Assembly (NCBI RefSeq): GCF_024198175.1
Contig: NZ_JAJVKV010000014.1
Span: 62,001 to 126,000 of the forward strand
Origin: Pyxidicoccus xibeiensis
GTDB lineage: Bacteria > Myxococcota > Myxococcia > Myxococcales > Myxococcaceae
DNA length: 64,000 bases
Reading direction: 5' to 3'
In this document: in pieces, positions 42,931 through 50,582 of the stretch
Position numbering within the stretch: position 1 is the stretch's first letter
How the letters are laid out: the number at the start of each line of letters is the position of its first letter
Made by a program: the position numbers and the translations under genes
Notes under the pieces: generated by a model
Databases searched by the model: none
What the model saw: only the letters and a program-made list of their open reading frames with translations
What the model was told of the DNA's origin: nothing

Positions 42931-43571
42931 CAGCTCTTCCCCTTGCCCTTGCCACCCGCCTGGGCCGCCGCCAGGGTGGCCTTGAAGACGTTGGGATAGG
43001 TGCCACACCGGCACAGGTGCCCGCTGACCGCCTGCTTCACGTCATCGAGCGTGCACTTCGGGTTGCGGTCCACCAGCGCCGCGCAGCTCATCACCATGCC
43101 CGGCGTGCAGAAGCCGCACTGGAGCGCGTCGTTCTCCACGAAGGCGCGCTGCACCGGGTGCAGCTCGTCGCCCTTCGCGAGCCCCTCAATCGTGGTGACC
43201 TTCCGGCCCCGGGTGTCCAGGACCAGCGTCATGCAGGCCGCGGCGACCTCGCCGTCGAGCCACACCGTGCAGGCCGAGCAGGCCCCCCGGTCGCACCCCA
43301 CCTTCGTCCCCGTCAGGCCGAGCTGGTTGCGGAGCAGGTCCGCCAGCGTCGTGCCCGGGTCCACCGTGACGGCGGTGGGCCGGCCATTGATGGAGAGCGT
43401 CAGCGGCTCGGGCTCGGGACCCAGGACGGTGGGGCCCGCGGCGGCCGTCGCGGCCTCCGCGGCCGTCTGGACCAGGGTGGCGCTGATGGCCGAGGCACCC
43501 GCGCCGGTGAAGAAGGCGCGACGGCTCAGCTTGGGCAGCAGGGGCTTCGGGGCGTCATCGTCGGAATGGGC
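42930..43571 (-). CDS. Molybdenum aldehyde oxidoreductase, 2Fe-2S subunit (PaoA-like, Tat signal)
   Basis: A 213-residue electron-transfer subunit. The N-terminus has a twin-arginine signal (LSRRAFFTGAGASAISATLV), as in periplasmic PaoA. A ferredoxin-like [2Fe-2S] site follows (GCDRGACSACTVWLDGEVAA and a later Cys), then a helical [2Fe-2S] site (QCGFCTPGMVMSC and GHLCRCGTYPNVFKA). GTG 43571 is taken as start: GGAGGAG lies 9 nt upstream, while an in-frame TTG at 43607 has no such site. First gene of the operon, divergent from the flavin amine oxidase across 220 nt. Confidence 0.9.
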   Translation of the reverse strand, partial: AHSDDDAPKPLLPKLSRRAFFTGAGASAISATLVQTAAEAATAAAGPTVLGPEPEPLTLSINGRPTAVTVDPGTTLADLLRNQLGLTGTKVGCDRGACSACTVWLDGEVAAACMTLVLDTRGRKVTTIEGLAKGDELHPVQRAFVENDALQCGFCTPGMVMSCAALVDRNPKCTLDDVKQAVSGHLCRCGTYPNVFKATLAAAQAGGKGKGKS

Positions 43572-43791
43572 CACGGTCGATTGCTCCTCCGTCTGATGAA
43601 GGTACAAGAGCCATTTCCGGAGAACCGGGAGAGTTGTGGGGCGCGCGGCAATAACTTCGGGTGCTTAACGAAGCGATGCGAAGTGGGCCCTCCCCCGCTG
43701 CCTCTTTCGGCGGCGGATATCGTTTTGTAGGGGTAGTTGAAAATTACTGGGTGATTGGAACACGATGTGCCTCCACTCCCCCGGAGGCCTC

Positions 43792-45402
43792 GTGGCCCGC
43801 ACCCCCCTCTTCGAGCTGTTCCGTCAGACCACCCGCGTTGCCCTCGCTTCGGACCGGCGGGGCGTTCCCAGCCGTGAGGCGGCGCAGGCCATGCGGATGG
43901 ACCGGCGCTCGGTGCTGAAGGGGCTCACCGTGGCGGGCGTGGGGCTGGCGGTGGCGCCGGCGCGGGCGCAGGAGGCGAAGCCGCCGCCGTCGTCCCTGCG
44001 GGTGGGCATCGTGGGTGGAGGCCTGGCGGGGCTGGCGTGCGCGTATGACCTGAAGCGCGCGGGCATCCTCGCCACGGTGCACGAGACGAACGACCGGCCC
44101 GGCGGGCGCGTCTTCTCCCTGGGCGGCACCTTCGGAGGGCCCGTGAGCTTCCCGGGGCAGGTGGCGGAGCGCGGCGGCGAGTTCATCGACAACGGCCACA
44201 AGACGATGCTGGGCTACGCGCAGGAGTTCAACCTCGCGAAGGAGGACGTCCAGAAGGTGGCCGGCGAGGTGTTCTACTTCTTCGGAGGCCAGCGCCACCC
44301 CGAGTCCGCGGTGGTGGACGAGTACCGGGCCTTCGTCGCCGCCATGCAGCCCGACCTTCGGGCGCTGTCCGGGGCGCCGACGGCGGACCTGCACACCCCG
44401 GTGGACCGGCAGTTCGACCTGATGGACCTGCGCACGTACCTGGAGACGCGCGGCGCGGGCCCGGTGGTGAAGGCGGCCATCATCGCCGCGTACGAGGCGG
44501 AGTACGGCGCCCCGGCGGACCAGCAGAGCTGCCTCAACTTCCTCTTCTTCATCCGCGCCAACCGGCGCTCTCGCTTCGAGCCCTTCGGCAGCAGCGACGA
44601 GCGCTACCACCTGGTGGGCGGCAACCAGCAGATTCCACGCGAGCTGGCCGCGCGCCTGTCCGGGCAGCTGCGCTACGGCGAGCGCCTGGAGGCCGTGCGC
44701 AAGACGGCGGCGGGCGCCCTGCAGCTCACCTTCCGGCGCGGGAGCACGGCCGTCACCGCCACGTATGACGCGGTGGTGCTCGCGGTGCCCTTCACCGTCC
44801 TGCGCGGCGTCACGCTGGACGCCTCGCTGGCGCTGCCGGCGTGGAAGACGCTGGCGATTCAGCAGCTCGGCTACGGCACCAACGCGAAGATGATGGTGGG
44901 CTTCCAGGGCCCCGTCTGGTCCGAGCGCGGCTGCACGGGCACGTCATACTCGGACCTGGCGGACCACCAGTCCACCTGGGAGACGAGCCCCACCACGGCT
45001 ACCACGCAGCATGCGATCCTGACGGACTACTCCAGCGGCCCGCGCGGCGCCTCGCTGGACCCGAGCAACGTGGCCCGCGAGGCCGAGCGCTTCGTGGCGG
45101 CCCTGGACCGCGTGATTCCGGGCTCGGCCGCGAAGGTGAAGCGCGGCGCGGGCGGCCGCATCCTCGCGCACCTGGAGCAGTGGACGACCAACCCCAACAC
45201 GCGCGGCAGCTACACCTCCTACAAGCCCGGCCAGTTCACCAGCATCTGCGGCAACGAGGGCAAGCCCGTGGGCAACCTCTACTTCGCCGGCGAGCACGCG
45301 AACTCGTTCTACTGGTGGCAGGGCTTCATGGAGGGCGCGGCGCTGTCCGGCAAGGACACCGCGGCGGCCATCCTCCAGGCGGCGAAGGTCGCCACGCTCT
45401 GA
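43792..45402 (+). CDS. Tat-exported flavin monoamine oxidase family protein
   Basis: A 536-residue FAD enzyme. A twin-arginine signal (MDRRSVLKGLTVAGVGLAVA) sits after a 35-residue leader (ARTPLFELFRQTTRVALASD). The dinucleotide motif VGIVGGGLAGLACAYDLKRA and DRPGGRVFSLGG bind FAD; the C-terminal FAD site is YFAGEHANSFYWWQGFMEGA. The family oxidises amines to aldehydes, ammonia and peroxide. GTG 43792 has GGAGG 5 nt upstream; an ATG at 43765 is the alternative. It is divergent from the aldehyde oxidoreductase operon, whose product could take the aldehyde onward; that link is inferred. Confidence 0.88.
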   Translation: MARTPLFELFRQTTRVALASDRRGVPSREAAQAMRMDRRSVLKGLTVAGVGLAVAPARAQEAKPPPSSLRVGIVGGGLAGLACAYDLKRAGILATVHETNDRPGGRVFSLGGTFGGPVSFPGQVAERGGEFIDNGHKTMLGYAQEFNLAKEDVQKVAGEVFYFFGGQRHPESAVVDEYRAFVAAMQPDLRALSGAPTADLHTPVDRQFDLMDLRTYLETRGAGPVVKAAIIAAYEAEYGAPADQQSCLNFLFFIRANRRSRFEPFGSSDERYHLVGGNQQIPRELAARLSGQLRYGERLEAVRKTAAGALQLTFRRGSTAVTATYDAVVLAVPFTVLRGVTLDASLALPAWKTLAIQQLGYGTNAKMMVGFQGPVWSERGCTGTSYSDLADHQSTWETSPTTATTQHAILTDYSSGPRGASLDPSNVAREAERFVAALDRVIPGSAAKVKRGAGGRILAHLEQWTTNPNTRGSYTSYKPGQFTSICGNEGKPVGNLYFAGEHANSFYWWQGFMEGAALSGKDTAAAILQAAKVATL

Positions 45403-45662
45403 GGGGGGGCGGGGCTGCTACGCAGGACGTTCACGCTGGACGTGTGGGCCTGCGAAGCTGTTCCCGGCACAGGGCCCACCGCAGTTGGCGTGGTGTTGAG
45501 GCTCAAGCAGTCGCGCTACTCCAGAAGCTGAAGCTCACGCCCCTGCTGCCCCCTTGCTGGAGGGGCCGTCTGGGTTGGCGTGTGCCCAGAGGAGGCTGCA
45601 CGGCCTCTTCCTCAGCCTGGCGCACAGCTCGGCGGCACCCGTCAGCGGACCTCCTCGCACCC

Positions 45663-45896
45663 TGTGCATCAGCGTCGAAGTCCGTCCAGTCCAGCGCTAC
45701 CACCGCTTCGGTACGCTCAGCCAGGACGTACGGCACCAGGCGGCCGCCAACTTCCACACGTCCACCGCCTCGTTGGGCAGCAAGCGGTCCACCTGCGTGA
45801 TGCCGTGCTTCTGCACGCTGCCCCGAGCCCACGCCAGCGCCTGGCCAATGGTGTGCACCGACAAGGAGGCGGCGTGCACCACGCCCAACGTTGCGC
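45663..45896 (-). pseudogene. Relic of an IS4-family-type transposase, frameshifted
   Basis: Minus-strand reading gives VVHAASLSVHTIGQALAWAR, then TQVDRLLPNEAVDVWKLAAA, and after a one-base slip VPYVLAERTEAVVALDWTDFDADA. This is the N-terminal third of a DDE transposase common in myxobacteria, with the DWTDFD motif carrying the first catalytic Asp. The two parts lie in different frames: one G seems lost in the Trp-Val junction near 45737. Downstream (to about 45500) the similarity fades, so the rest is deleted or degenerate. No terminal inverted repeats or target duplication were found. It abuts the stop of the DUF1989 gene. Confidence 0.6.
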
Positions 45897-46490
45897 TCAG
45901 GCTGGCGGCAGCACCTCGAAGGCGAGAGGCCGCGGCGGCTGTCCGCCGTTGCAGGTGGAGGCGGGACAGGAGGAGAGCGCGACGGCCAGGTCCATCTCTG
46001 CGCGGAAGGTGATTGCCGCGCCAGGGCGCGAGGGCGGTGGACGGAAGGAGAGGGCGCCGTCCGGCCCGACGTCGGCGCACATGAAGACATTGAACGCCGT
46101 CGGCGGCGGCCCGGGGTCCACGCCGAGCCCGCGCAGGGCGTTGCCGAGGTTGTCGGCGCAGTTGGGGTGGTTGCCTTTGACGCCGTACTGCAGGCGGTAC
46201 ATCTCGATTGTGCAGGAGGCATAGAGGAAATCGTGCCGCCCCACGTCGTCGGCGACGATGGTGAGCATCGGTCGGCTGCGGTCGGACCACAGCACGTCGC
46301 CGGTCGAGAGGTAGATCTTCCCCTGGTAATCAAAGGTGCGGCCGTTCGACAGCCGCTCCGCGCCGTCGGCCGACACGGCGAACACGTCCCCGGACTGCCC
46401 GCCCTGGGGATCGATGACGCGCAGTCGCTCCCCCTGGCGCAGGCGAACGCCCACGCCTCCCGCGGCCGGAATGATTTGTTCCTGTGACAT
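45897..46490 (-). CDS. DUF1989 / urea carboxylase-associated family protein
   Basis: A 197-residue protein of the DUF1989 family, often called urea carboxylase-associated protein. Family features are RLRQGERLRVIDPQGGQSGD, GKIYLSTGDVLWSDRSRPML, ASCTIEMYRLQYG, NCADNLGNAL and a conserved Cys-containing segment FNVFMCADVGPDGALSFRPP. Biochemical function is uncertain; relatives sit near urea or guanidine degradation genes. None is beside it here. ATG 46490 has GGAGGA 6 nt upstream. The C-terminus looks complete although a transposase relic follows directly. Confidence 0.82.
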   Translation of the reverse strand: MSQEQIIPAAGGVGVRLRQGERLRVIDPQGGQSGDVFAVSADGAERLSNGRTFDYQGKIYLSTGDVLWSDRSRPMLTIVADDVGRHDFLYASCTIEMYRLQYGVKGNHPNCADNLGNALRGLGVDPGPPPTAFNVFMCADVGPDGALSFRPPPSRPGAAITFRAEMDLAVALSSCPASTCNGGQPPRPLAFEVLPPA

Positions 46491-46688
46491 GCTCAGTCCT
46501 CCGTGACCGACAGGATCGTCAGTTCGCGCTGGCGACGCCACATCGAACTGCGCCGCATCGCTCTCCGCCGGCCTGACGACAAGCGCCTGATGCAGAGCCC
46601 GGCCGGTCACCACCACTGGGTCGTTGACTCCGGGTCAGGGCTCCAGGAAACAGCCCATGTGCTCGAATCGAGCGCCCAGGAGACTTCC

Positions 46689-47669
46689 ATGCCCCACCGT
46701 CCCTACCCTCGCCTTCGCCCGCATCCAGCCGTTCTCGCCGTGGTCTTCGCGCTGTCTTGCACCCGTGCGCTGGCCGCCAACGCAACCTTCCCAGCCAACG
46801 GCGTCCGGTATGACACCCAGCTGTTCCGAGACGCGACGCAGGCCTGTGCGGCGTTCGTCAAGGGCTTCGGCCGGGGCAGCGTGAGCGGTGCGCCAAAGTA
46901 CGAGGACCAGGGGCGCTTCCGGTGCTACTTCAAGGACGGAGACGACGAGAAGGACCAGATCGCCGCGTATGTCGACTGCCCGCCGCAGGCAAGTGCCGCG
47001 GGGCCCACGACCTGCCACTGCGACGGAACGCTGGTCTACGCCAACGGAGCTTGCGTTGAACCCAGCCAGGCAGAGGCAGACGCGAAGGATGACGGCACCC
47101 GCGACGAACCGGGCCCGGCAGCGACAACGGACGCGAAGGATGACAACGACTGCGCAGCGCTCGACGCTCTTGAGGCTGACAAATTGAAGGATGAGCTCAC
47201 AGAGCGGGTGGGCACCCTGACAGAGCGCGCGCATTCCGAATTCGCCGCGGACCCCAGCATCGCGATGCAGGTGCTGACCGAAAATGAGGTCGCCTATATG
47301 TTCGGCGGAGGCGGGTATCGGCCCAATCCCAACGTCGAGCCGGGCAAGGACGTGCAGACGATGACCGAGCGCATGTTCAATGTGCTGTACGGCAAAGCCC
47401 TCGAGCGACTGGCGGCGCGCCATGTGAAGGGCGACGCCTGCGTCTCCCGCTACATCGACCATTTGTCAGACGCCGTCCAGATGAGCAAAGGACACAAAGA
47501 GGGAGGGGCGCCCGACTTCCTGGGCAAGGGAAAAGCGAAGGGGCTGGAGCTCGACATCACGACGCCACAGCAGGTGCCGGTGAAGAAGGGCAAGGGCAAG
47601 GAGTACAAGTTCATCACCTACCAGCGGCGGCTGCGGCTGGACGAGACCGGCAAGGCGGTGAAGCTCTAG
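46689..47669 (+). CDS. Secreted protein with a toxin-like C-terminal domain
   Basis: A 326-residue exported protein: signal peptide with core HPAVLAVVFALSCTRALA, cleaved before ANATF (a lipobox reading at LSC is poorer). The middle is Cys-rich, then acidic (Asp/Lys/Glu linker, about residues 125-160). The last 120 residues carry APDFLGKGKAKGLELDITT (Asp276, Asp289) and KEYKFITYQRRL, a pattern I associate with restriction-endonuclease-like domains at the ends of polymorphic toxins. No immunity gene follows; 328 nt without a gene come next. ATG 46689 has AGGAG 7 nt upstream. Toxin identity is tentative. Confidence 0.6.
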   Translation: MPHRPYPRLRPHPAVLAVVFALSCTRALAANATFPANGVRYDTQLFRDATQACAAFVKGFGRGSVSGAPKYEDQGRFRCYFKDGDDEKDQIAAYVDCPPQASAAGPTTCHCDGTLVYANGACVEPSQAEADAKDDGTRDEPGPAATTDAKDDNDCAALDALEADKLKDELTERVGTLTERAHSEFAADPSIAMQVLTENEVAYMFGGGGYRPNPNVEPGKDVQTMTERMFNVLYGKALERLAARHVKGDACVSRYIDHLSDAVQMSKGHKEGGAPDFLGKGKAKGLELDITTPQQVPVKKGKGKEYKFITYQRRLRLDETGKAVKL

Positions 47670-47997
47670 GCGGAACGGACGTGCCCCGGGTGCCGAGCTT
47701 GCTGGGCTTCTGAATGATGTGGATGAGCCCGTCGCGACCGCTGATGCGACCGCCATGGCTGGCCCCGGCGGGCCATGGTGCTGTCATCAATCCAGCTGCT
47801 TGAACGAGGAGCCGCACCCGCCCTCGCTTGACGGTTGGCGCATCCATCCGGCGGCGCGCCCCCATCCCCTCAACACCTCTCCCATTCGCCTCATGCGTCA
47901 ACCCGGACCTTTGCCGTGGTGGCTCGCTGCATGCTCGCGCCGCGACCAGGCCACGTCGCCGTCGTCAAGGCCCCGTGCCGCCCGTGGCGGCGAAGTG
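47670..47997. other. 328-nt convergent intergenic region without a recognised gene
   Basis: It lies between the toxin-like gene (rightward) and the STAS gene (leftward). Short frames exist, but none has a Shine-Dalgarno site and a recognisable product. No immunity gene, transposase or clear terminator was identified. Confidence 0.45.
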
Positions 47998-49065
47998 CTA
48001 CCGCTCCAGGCGCATGCCCTGGTCGGCGAGGCACGCGCTCAGTCCCTCTTGCAGGTTGCGCAGGGTGGTGATGTTTCCCAGCCCCACCCCGAGCGACACC
48101 AGCGTCTGCGACACCGCGGCGCGAATGCCGGTGACGACCACGCGGGCTCCCAGCAACTCGACGGCGCGGACGATTCGCAGCAGATGGTCGGCGATGTTGG
48201 TGTCGACCATGTCGACCGCGGTGAGATCGAGGATGACGTGCCGGGTCTGGGTGCCGGGAAGCGCGTGCAGCAGGCGATCCATGAGCGAGGTCGCGCTCTC
48301 CTGATTGAGGCCACCCATCACGGGCACTGCCAGGACTCCGTTCCACACTTGCAGAATCGGTGCAGACAGCTCGCGTAGCGCCCGCTCCTGTTCTTGAATG
48401 AGCAACAACTTCTCGCGCAGTTGCTCTTCCGACCGGGCGCGCTCGTCGATCTCCGTCCGCAGTTTTTGCAGCGCGACCGCCAGGTCCGCATTGGTGGCTT
48501 GACCGGCCGCGAGCAACAGGTTCAGTCGCTCCTCGATCGTCACGTCGGTCGGGCTCACCAGGAATTCATCGTGGGCGGCGCCGGTGGCGGCGAAGGAGGT
48601 CTGCTCGGCCCAGCACGGCGTGTCGAACAGCTTCGACGTGATTCCCGCCAGCTTGCCCGCCATCATCGCGCTGCCCCACTTCACGTTGAGCGCCCGCTGG
48701 TAGAGCGCCTCCCAGCCGTTGGTCACGCGATAGTGGGCCTGCTTGCGCTCGCGATCGAGCGAGACCAGCTCCCAGCGGCCCCACCCGGCCGGCCAGGCGA
48801 TGCTCGCCATCAGCTTCAGCCCCTCCTCGAAGGATGGCCGCGAGCTGATGACGGCCCAATCGCCCTCCACGCTCTGCTGGCCGCCGAGCTGCATGCACAG
48901 GTTGAAGCGCTCGACTCCGACCATTGCACACAGCCCCTCCATCATTCCGGCGACCGTGGTCGGGACCCACATGCTCAGCGTCGGGGTCCCTGCCCACAGG
49001 TTGAGCCCCCGCTCGAGGTCCCACTCGACATCAAAGCCGATATTGATCTTCGGGTTCGCGGCCAT
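47998..49065 (-). CDS. RsbR-like STAS-domain regulator
   Basis: A 355-residue protein. The C-terminal STAS domain (about residues 235-350) reads ILQVWNGVLAVPVMGGLNQE, HVILDLTAVDMVDTNIADHL and GIRAAVSQTLVSLGVGLGNI, with Thr in VDTNIA at the position phosphorylated in RsbR/RsbS. A short coiled segment (ERARSEEQLREKLLLIQEQE) links it to an N-terminal sensory region of about 200 residues that faintly resembles the V4R/XylR_N ligand-binding fold. Such proteins control partner-switching kinases and sigma factors in stressosomes. None of those partners is nearby. ATG 49065 is chosen; GTG 49089 is possible. Confidence 0.78.
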   Translation of the reverse strand: MAANPKINIGFDVEWDLERGLNLWAGTPTLSMWVPTTVAGMMEGLCAMVGVERFNLCMQLGGQQSVEGDWAVISSRPSFEEGLKLMASIAWPAGWGRWELVSLDRERKQAHYRVTNGWEALYQRALNVKWGSAMMAGKLAGITSKLFDTPCWAEQTSFAATGAAHDEFLVSPTDVTIEERLNLLLAAGQATNADLAVALQKLRTEIDERARSEEQLREKLLLIQEQERALRELSAPILQVWNGVLAVPVMGGLNQESATSLMDRLLHALPGTQTRHVILDLTAVDMVDTNIADHLLRIVRAVELLGARVVVTGIRAAVSQTLVSLGVGLGNITTLRNLQEGLSACLADQGMRLER

Positions 49066-49198
49066 GGGATCTTCATTACCACCCTGCACGGCTGAGCGCC
49101 GAGCCAGCCTTCAGCTTCGTGTCCGCCGTGTTGGTGCGAAGACAGGGTGTACCGACACTCGGGCAAAGCCGTTCAGTCAAGCAATGCAACGGGCGCAA

Positions 49199-49225
49199 GG
49201 GCCCACTCCCACCCGGGAGGGGCCC
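49199..49225 (-). terminator. Hairpin terminator after the coiled-coil protein gene
   Basis: GGGCCC and CTCCC arms pair with GGGAG and GGGCCC around a 4-nt loop, with a single bulged base: 11 bp in all. It lies 32 nt downstream of the stop at 49258. Confidence 0.6.
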
Positions 49226-49257
49226 CTGGCCAGACTCATGCCTCGGGAGCCTCGGGA

Positions 49258-50286
49258 CTACTTGCCCTTGTTGTACTCGCGGCTCTGGATGACGCCCTGG
49301 ACCTCGGCCAGCGCGCGGGCGCCGGAGGCGGACTCGAGGGCCTTCTCGGCGATGGCCTGCACCTGACGCTTGGCCTCGTTCAGCTCGGCCTGGAGCGACT
49401 GGATGGCCTGGGCCTGCTTGGAGGTGGTCTCCTTCAGCGAGGCAATCTCCATGCTGGCCACGCGCTGCGCCGTCTCGGCGTCCTTGGTGGCGAGCGTGAG
49501 CTTCAGGTCCCACTCGGACTTCACGCGGTTGCCGACGATGGCGGACGCGGTGTCCGTCTCCTTCTTCAGCACCAGCGGGAACTCGGCCACCTGCTTGCGC
49601 AGGTCCTCCAGCTCCTTCTCACGCAGCTTCAGGGACTCCTCGCGGGTGGCCCACTCCTTCTCCAGCTTCTCCTTGCGGTCGCGCTCGGTGGCGGACTGCT
49701 GGCGCAGCCCCTCGGCGAAGGCGTCCTGCTCCTTCTTGCGGTTCTGCTGGGTGTCGTAGGCGTACAGTTCCTCGGCGCGCTTGCGGGCCACCTCGGCGGC
49801 CTCACGCTCGGCGGCGAGGTCCGCGGCGGCCTTCGCGCGGGTGTCCGCGATGTCCTTGCGCAGCCGCTCCATCTCCGTCTCCAGCTCGGCCTTCTTCTTG
49901 TCGTACTCGGCCACGAGCACGTCGATGGCGCTGGCGGCGATGTCCTTGCCGTGCAGGCCGTTGAGCTCCTCCGTCTTGAGCTGGATGGCCTCGTCGAGCT
50001 GCTTGAGCTCCTCCACCAGCGAGATGACCTGCTCGTTGATGCCGGCCAGCGTCTTGTTGATGGTGAGGCCGGCCTCGGTGACCTTCTTCACGGCCGCCTC
50101 GGCGGTGAGGCTGGCAACGTCCGCGAGGACGTTCTTCGCGTGCGTGTCGCGGGCGTCCTGCTCCTTGGAGACGACGACGGGCTTGCTGCGGGCCTTGCGG
50201 GCCAGGTCGTCGAAGGCGGCCTTGGTGGCCTCGGCGGAGCGGTTGCGGGCGACGGCGTTGCGCTTGGACGTGGTGCGAGAAGCCAT
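49258..50286 (-). CDS. Cytoplasmic coiled-coil protein
   Basis: A 342-residue protein without signal or membrane segment. Most of it (about residues 60-330) is charged heptad repeat, for example EYDKKKAELETEMERLRKDI and REESLKLREKELEDLRKQVA. Long rod-like structure is predicted. A basic N-terminus (ASRTTSKRNAVARNRSAEAT) could touch nucleic acid or membranes. Nothing in the sequence names a function. GGAGAG precedes ATG 50286 by about 5 nt. It is divergent from asnS, with about 300 nt of C-rich non-coding DNA between. Confidence 0.8.
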   Translation of the reverse strand: MASRTTSKRNAVARNRSAEATKAAFDDLARKARSKPVVVSKEQDARDTHAKNVLADVASLTAEAAVKKVTEAGLTINKTLAGINEQVISLVEELKQLDEAIQLKTEELNGLHGKDIAASAIDVLVAEYDKKKAELETEMERLRKDIADTRAKAAADLAAEREAAEVARKRAEELYAYDTQQNRKKEQDAFAEGLRQQSATERDRKEKLEKEWATREESLKLREKELEDLRKQVAEFPLVLKKETDTASAIVGNRVKSEWDLKLTLATKDAETAQRVASMEIASLKETTSKQAQAIQSLQAELNEAKRQVQAIAEKALESASGARALAEVQGVIQSREYNKGK

Positions 50287-50582
50287 GTGACTCTCCAGGT
50301 ATGGCAAGGCCAGGGCAGGCACGCTGGCCTGCGAATGGCGTGGTGGTTTTGTTGGGAAGGCTGGCCCCCTCTCTGGCGGCCATGGGAGAAAGATACCCAA
50401 GGGGTCTGACATGCAGGGCAGGGGTCCAGGCATGCGCCAGGGGGGCCCCTGGGGGCCCTGGAAGCCCCCCGGAAGGCCCTCCCGGACCCCCTCCGGTGGC
50501 CCCGGGAGCGCACACCGCCCTTGTCCTCCGGCCCGGCGCACGGCTAACTCGGCCCCCTGAATCGGCTCAAGGGAGAGCGTCA

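Noticed and set aside
43655..43673. CTTCG/CGAAG hairpin before the molybdoenzyme operon as a regulatory site
   Set aside because: Only 5-bp arms with a 9-nt spacer; too weak to separate from chance.
47614..47901. A 95-codon minus-strand frame after the toxin-like gene, considered as an immunity gene
   Set aside because: It overlaps the toxin-like gene's end, is basic and low-complexity, and lacks a ribosome site.
50287..50582. T-box or attenuator before asnS
   Set aside because: The gap is C-rich and repetitive, without the T-box sequence or a specifier loop; T-boxes are also not expected in this lineage.
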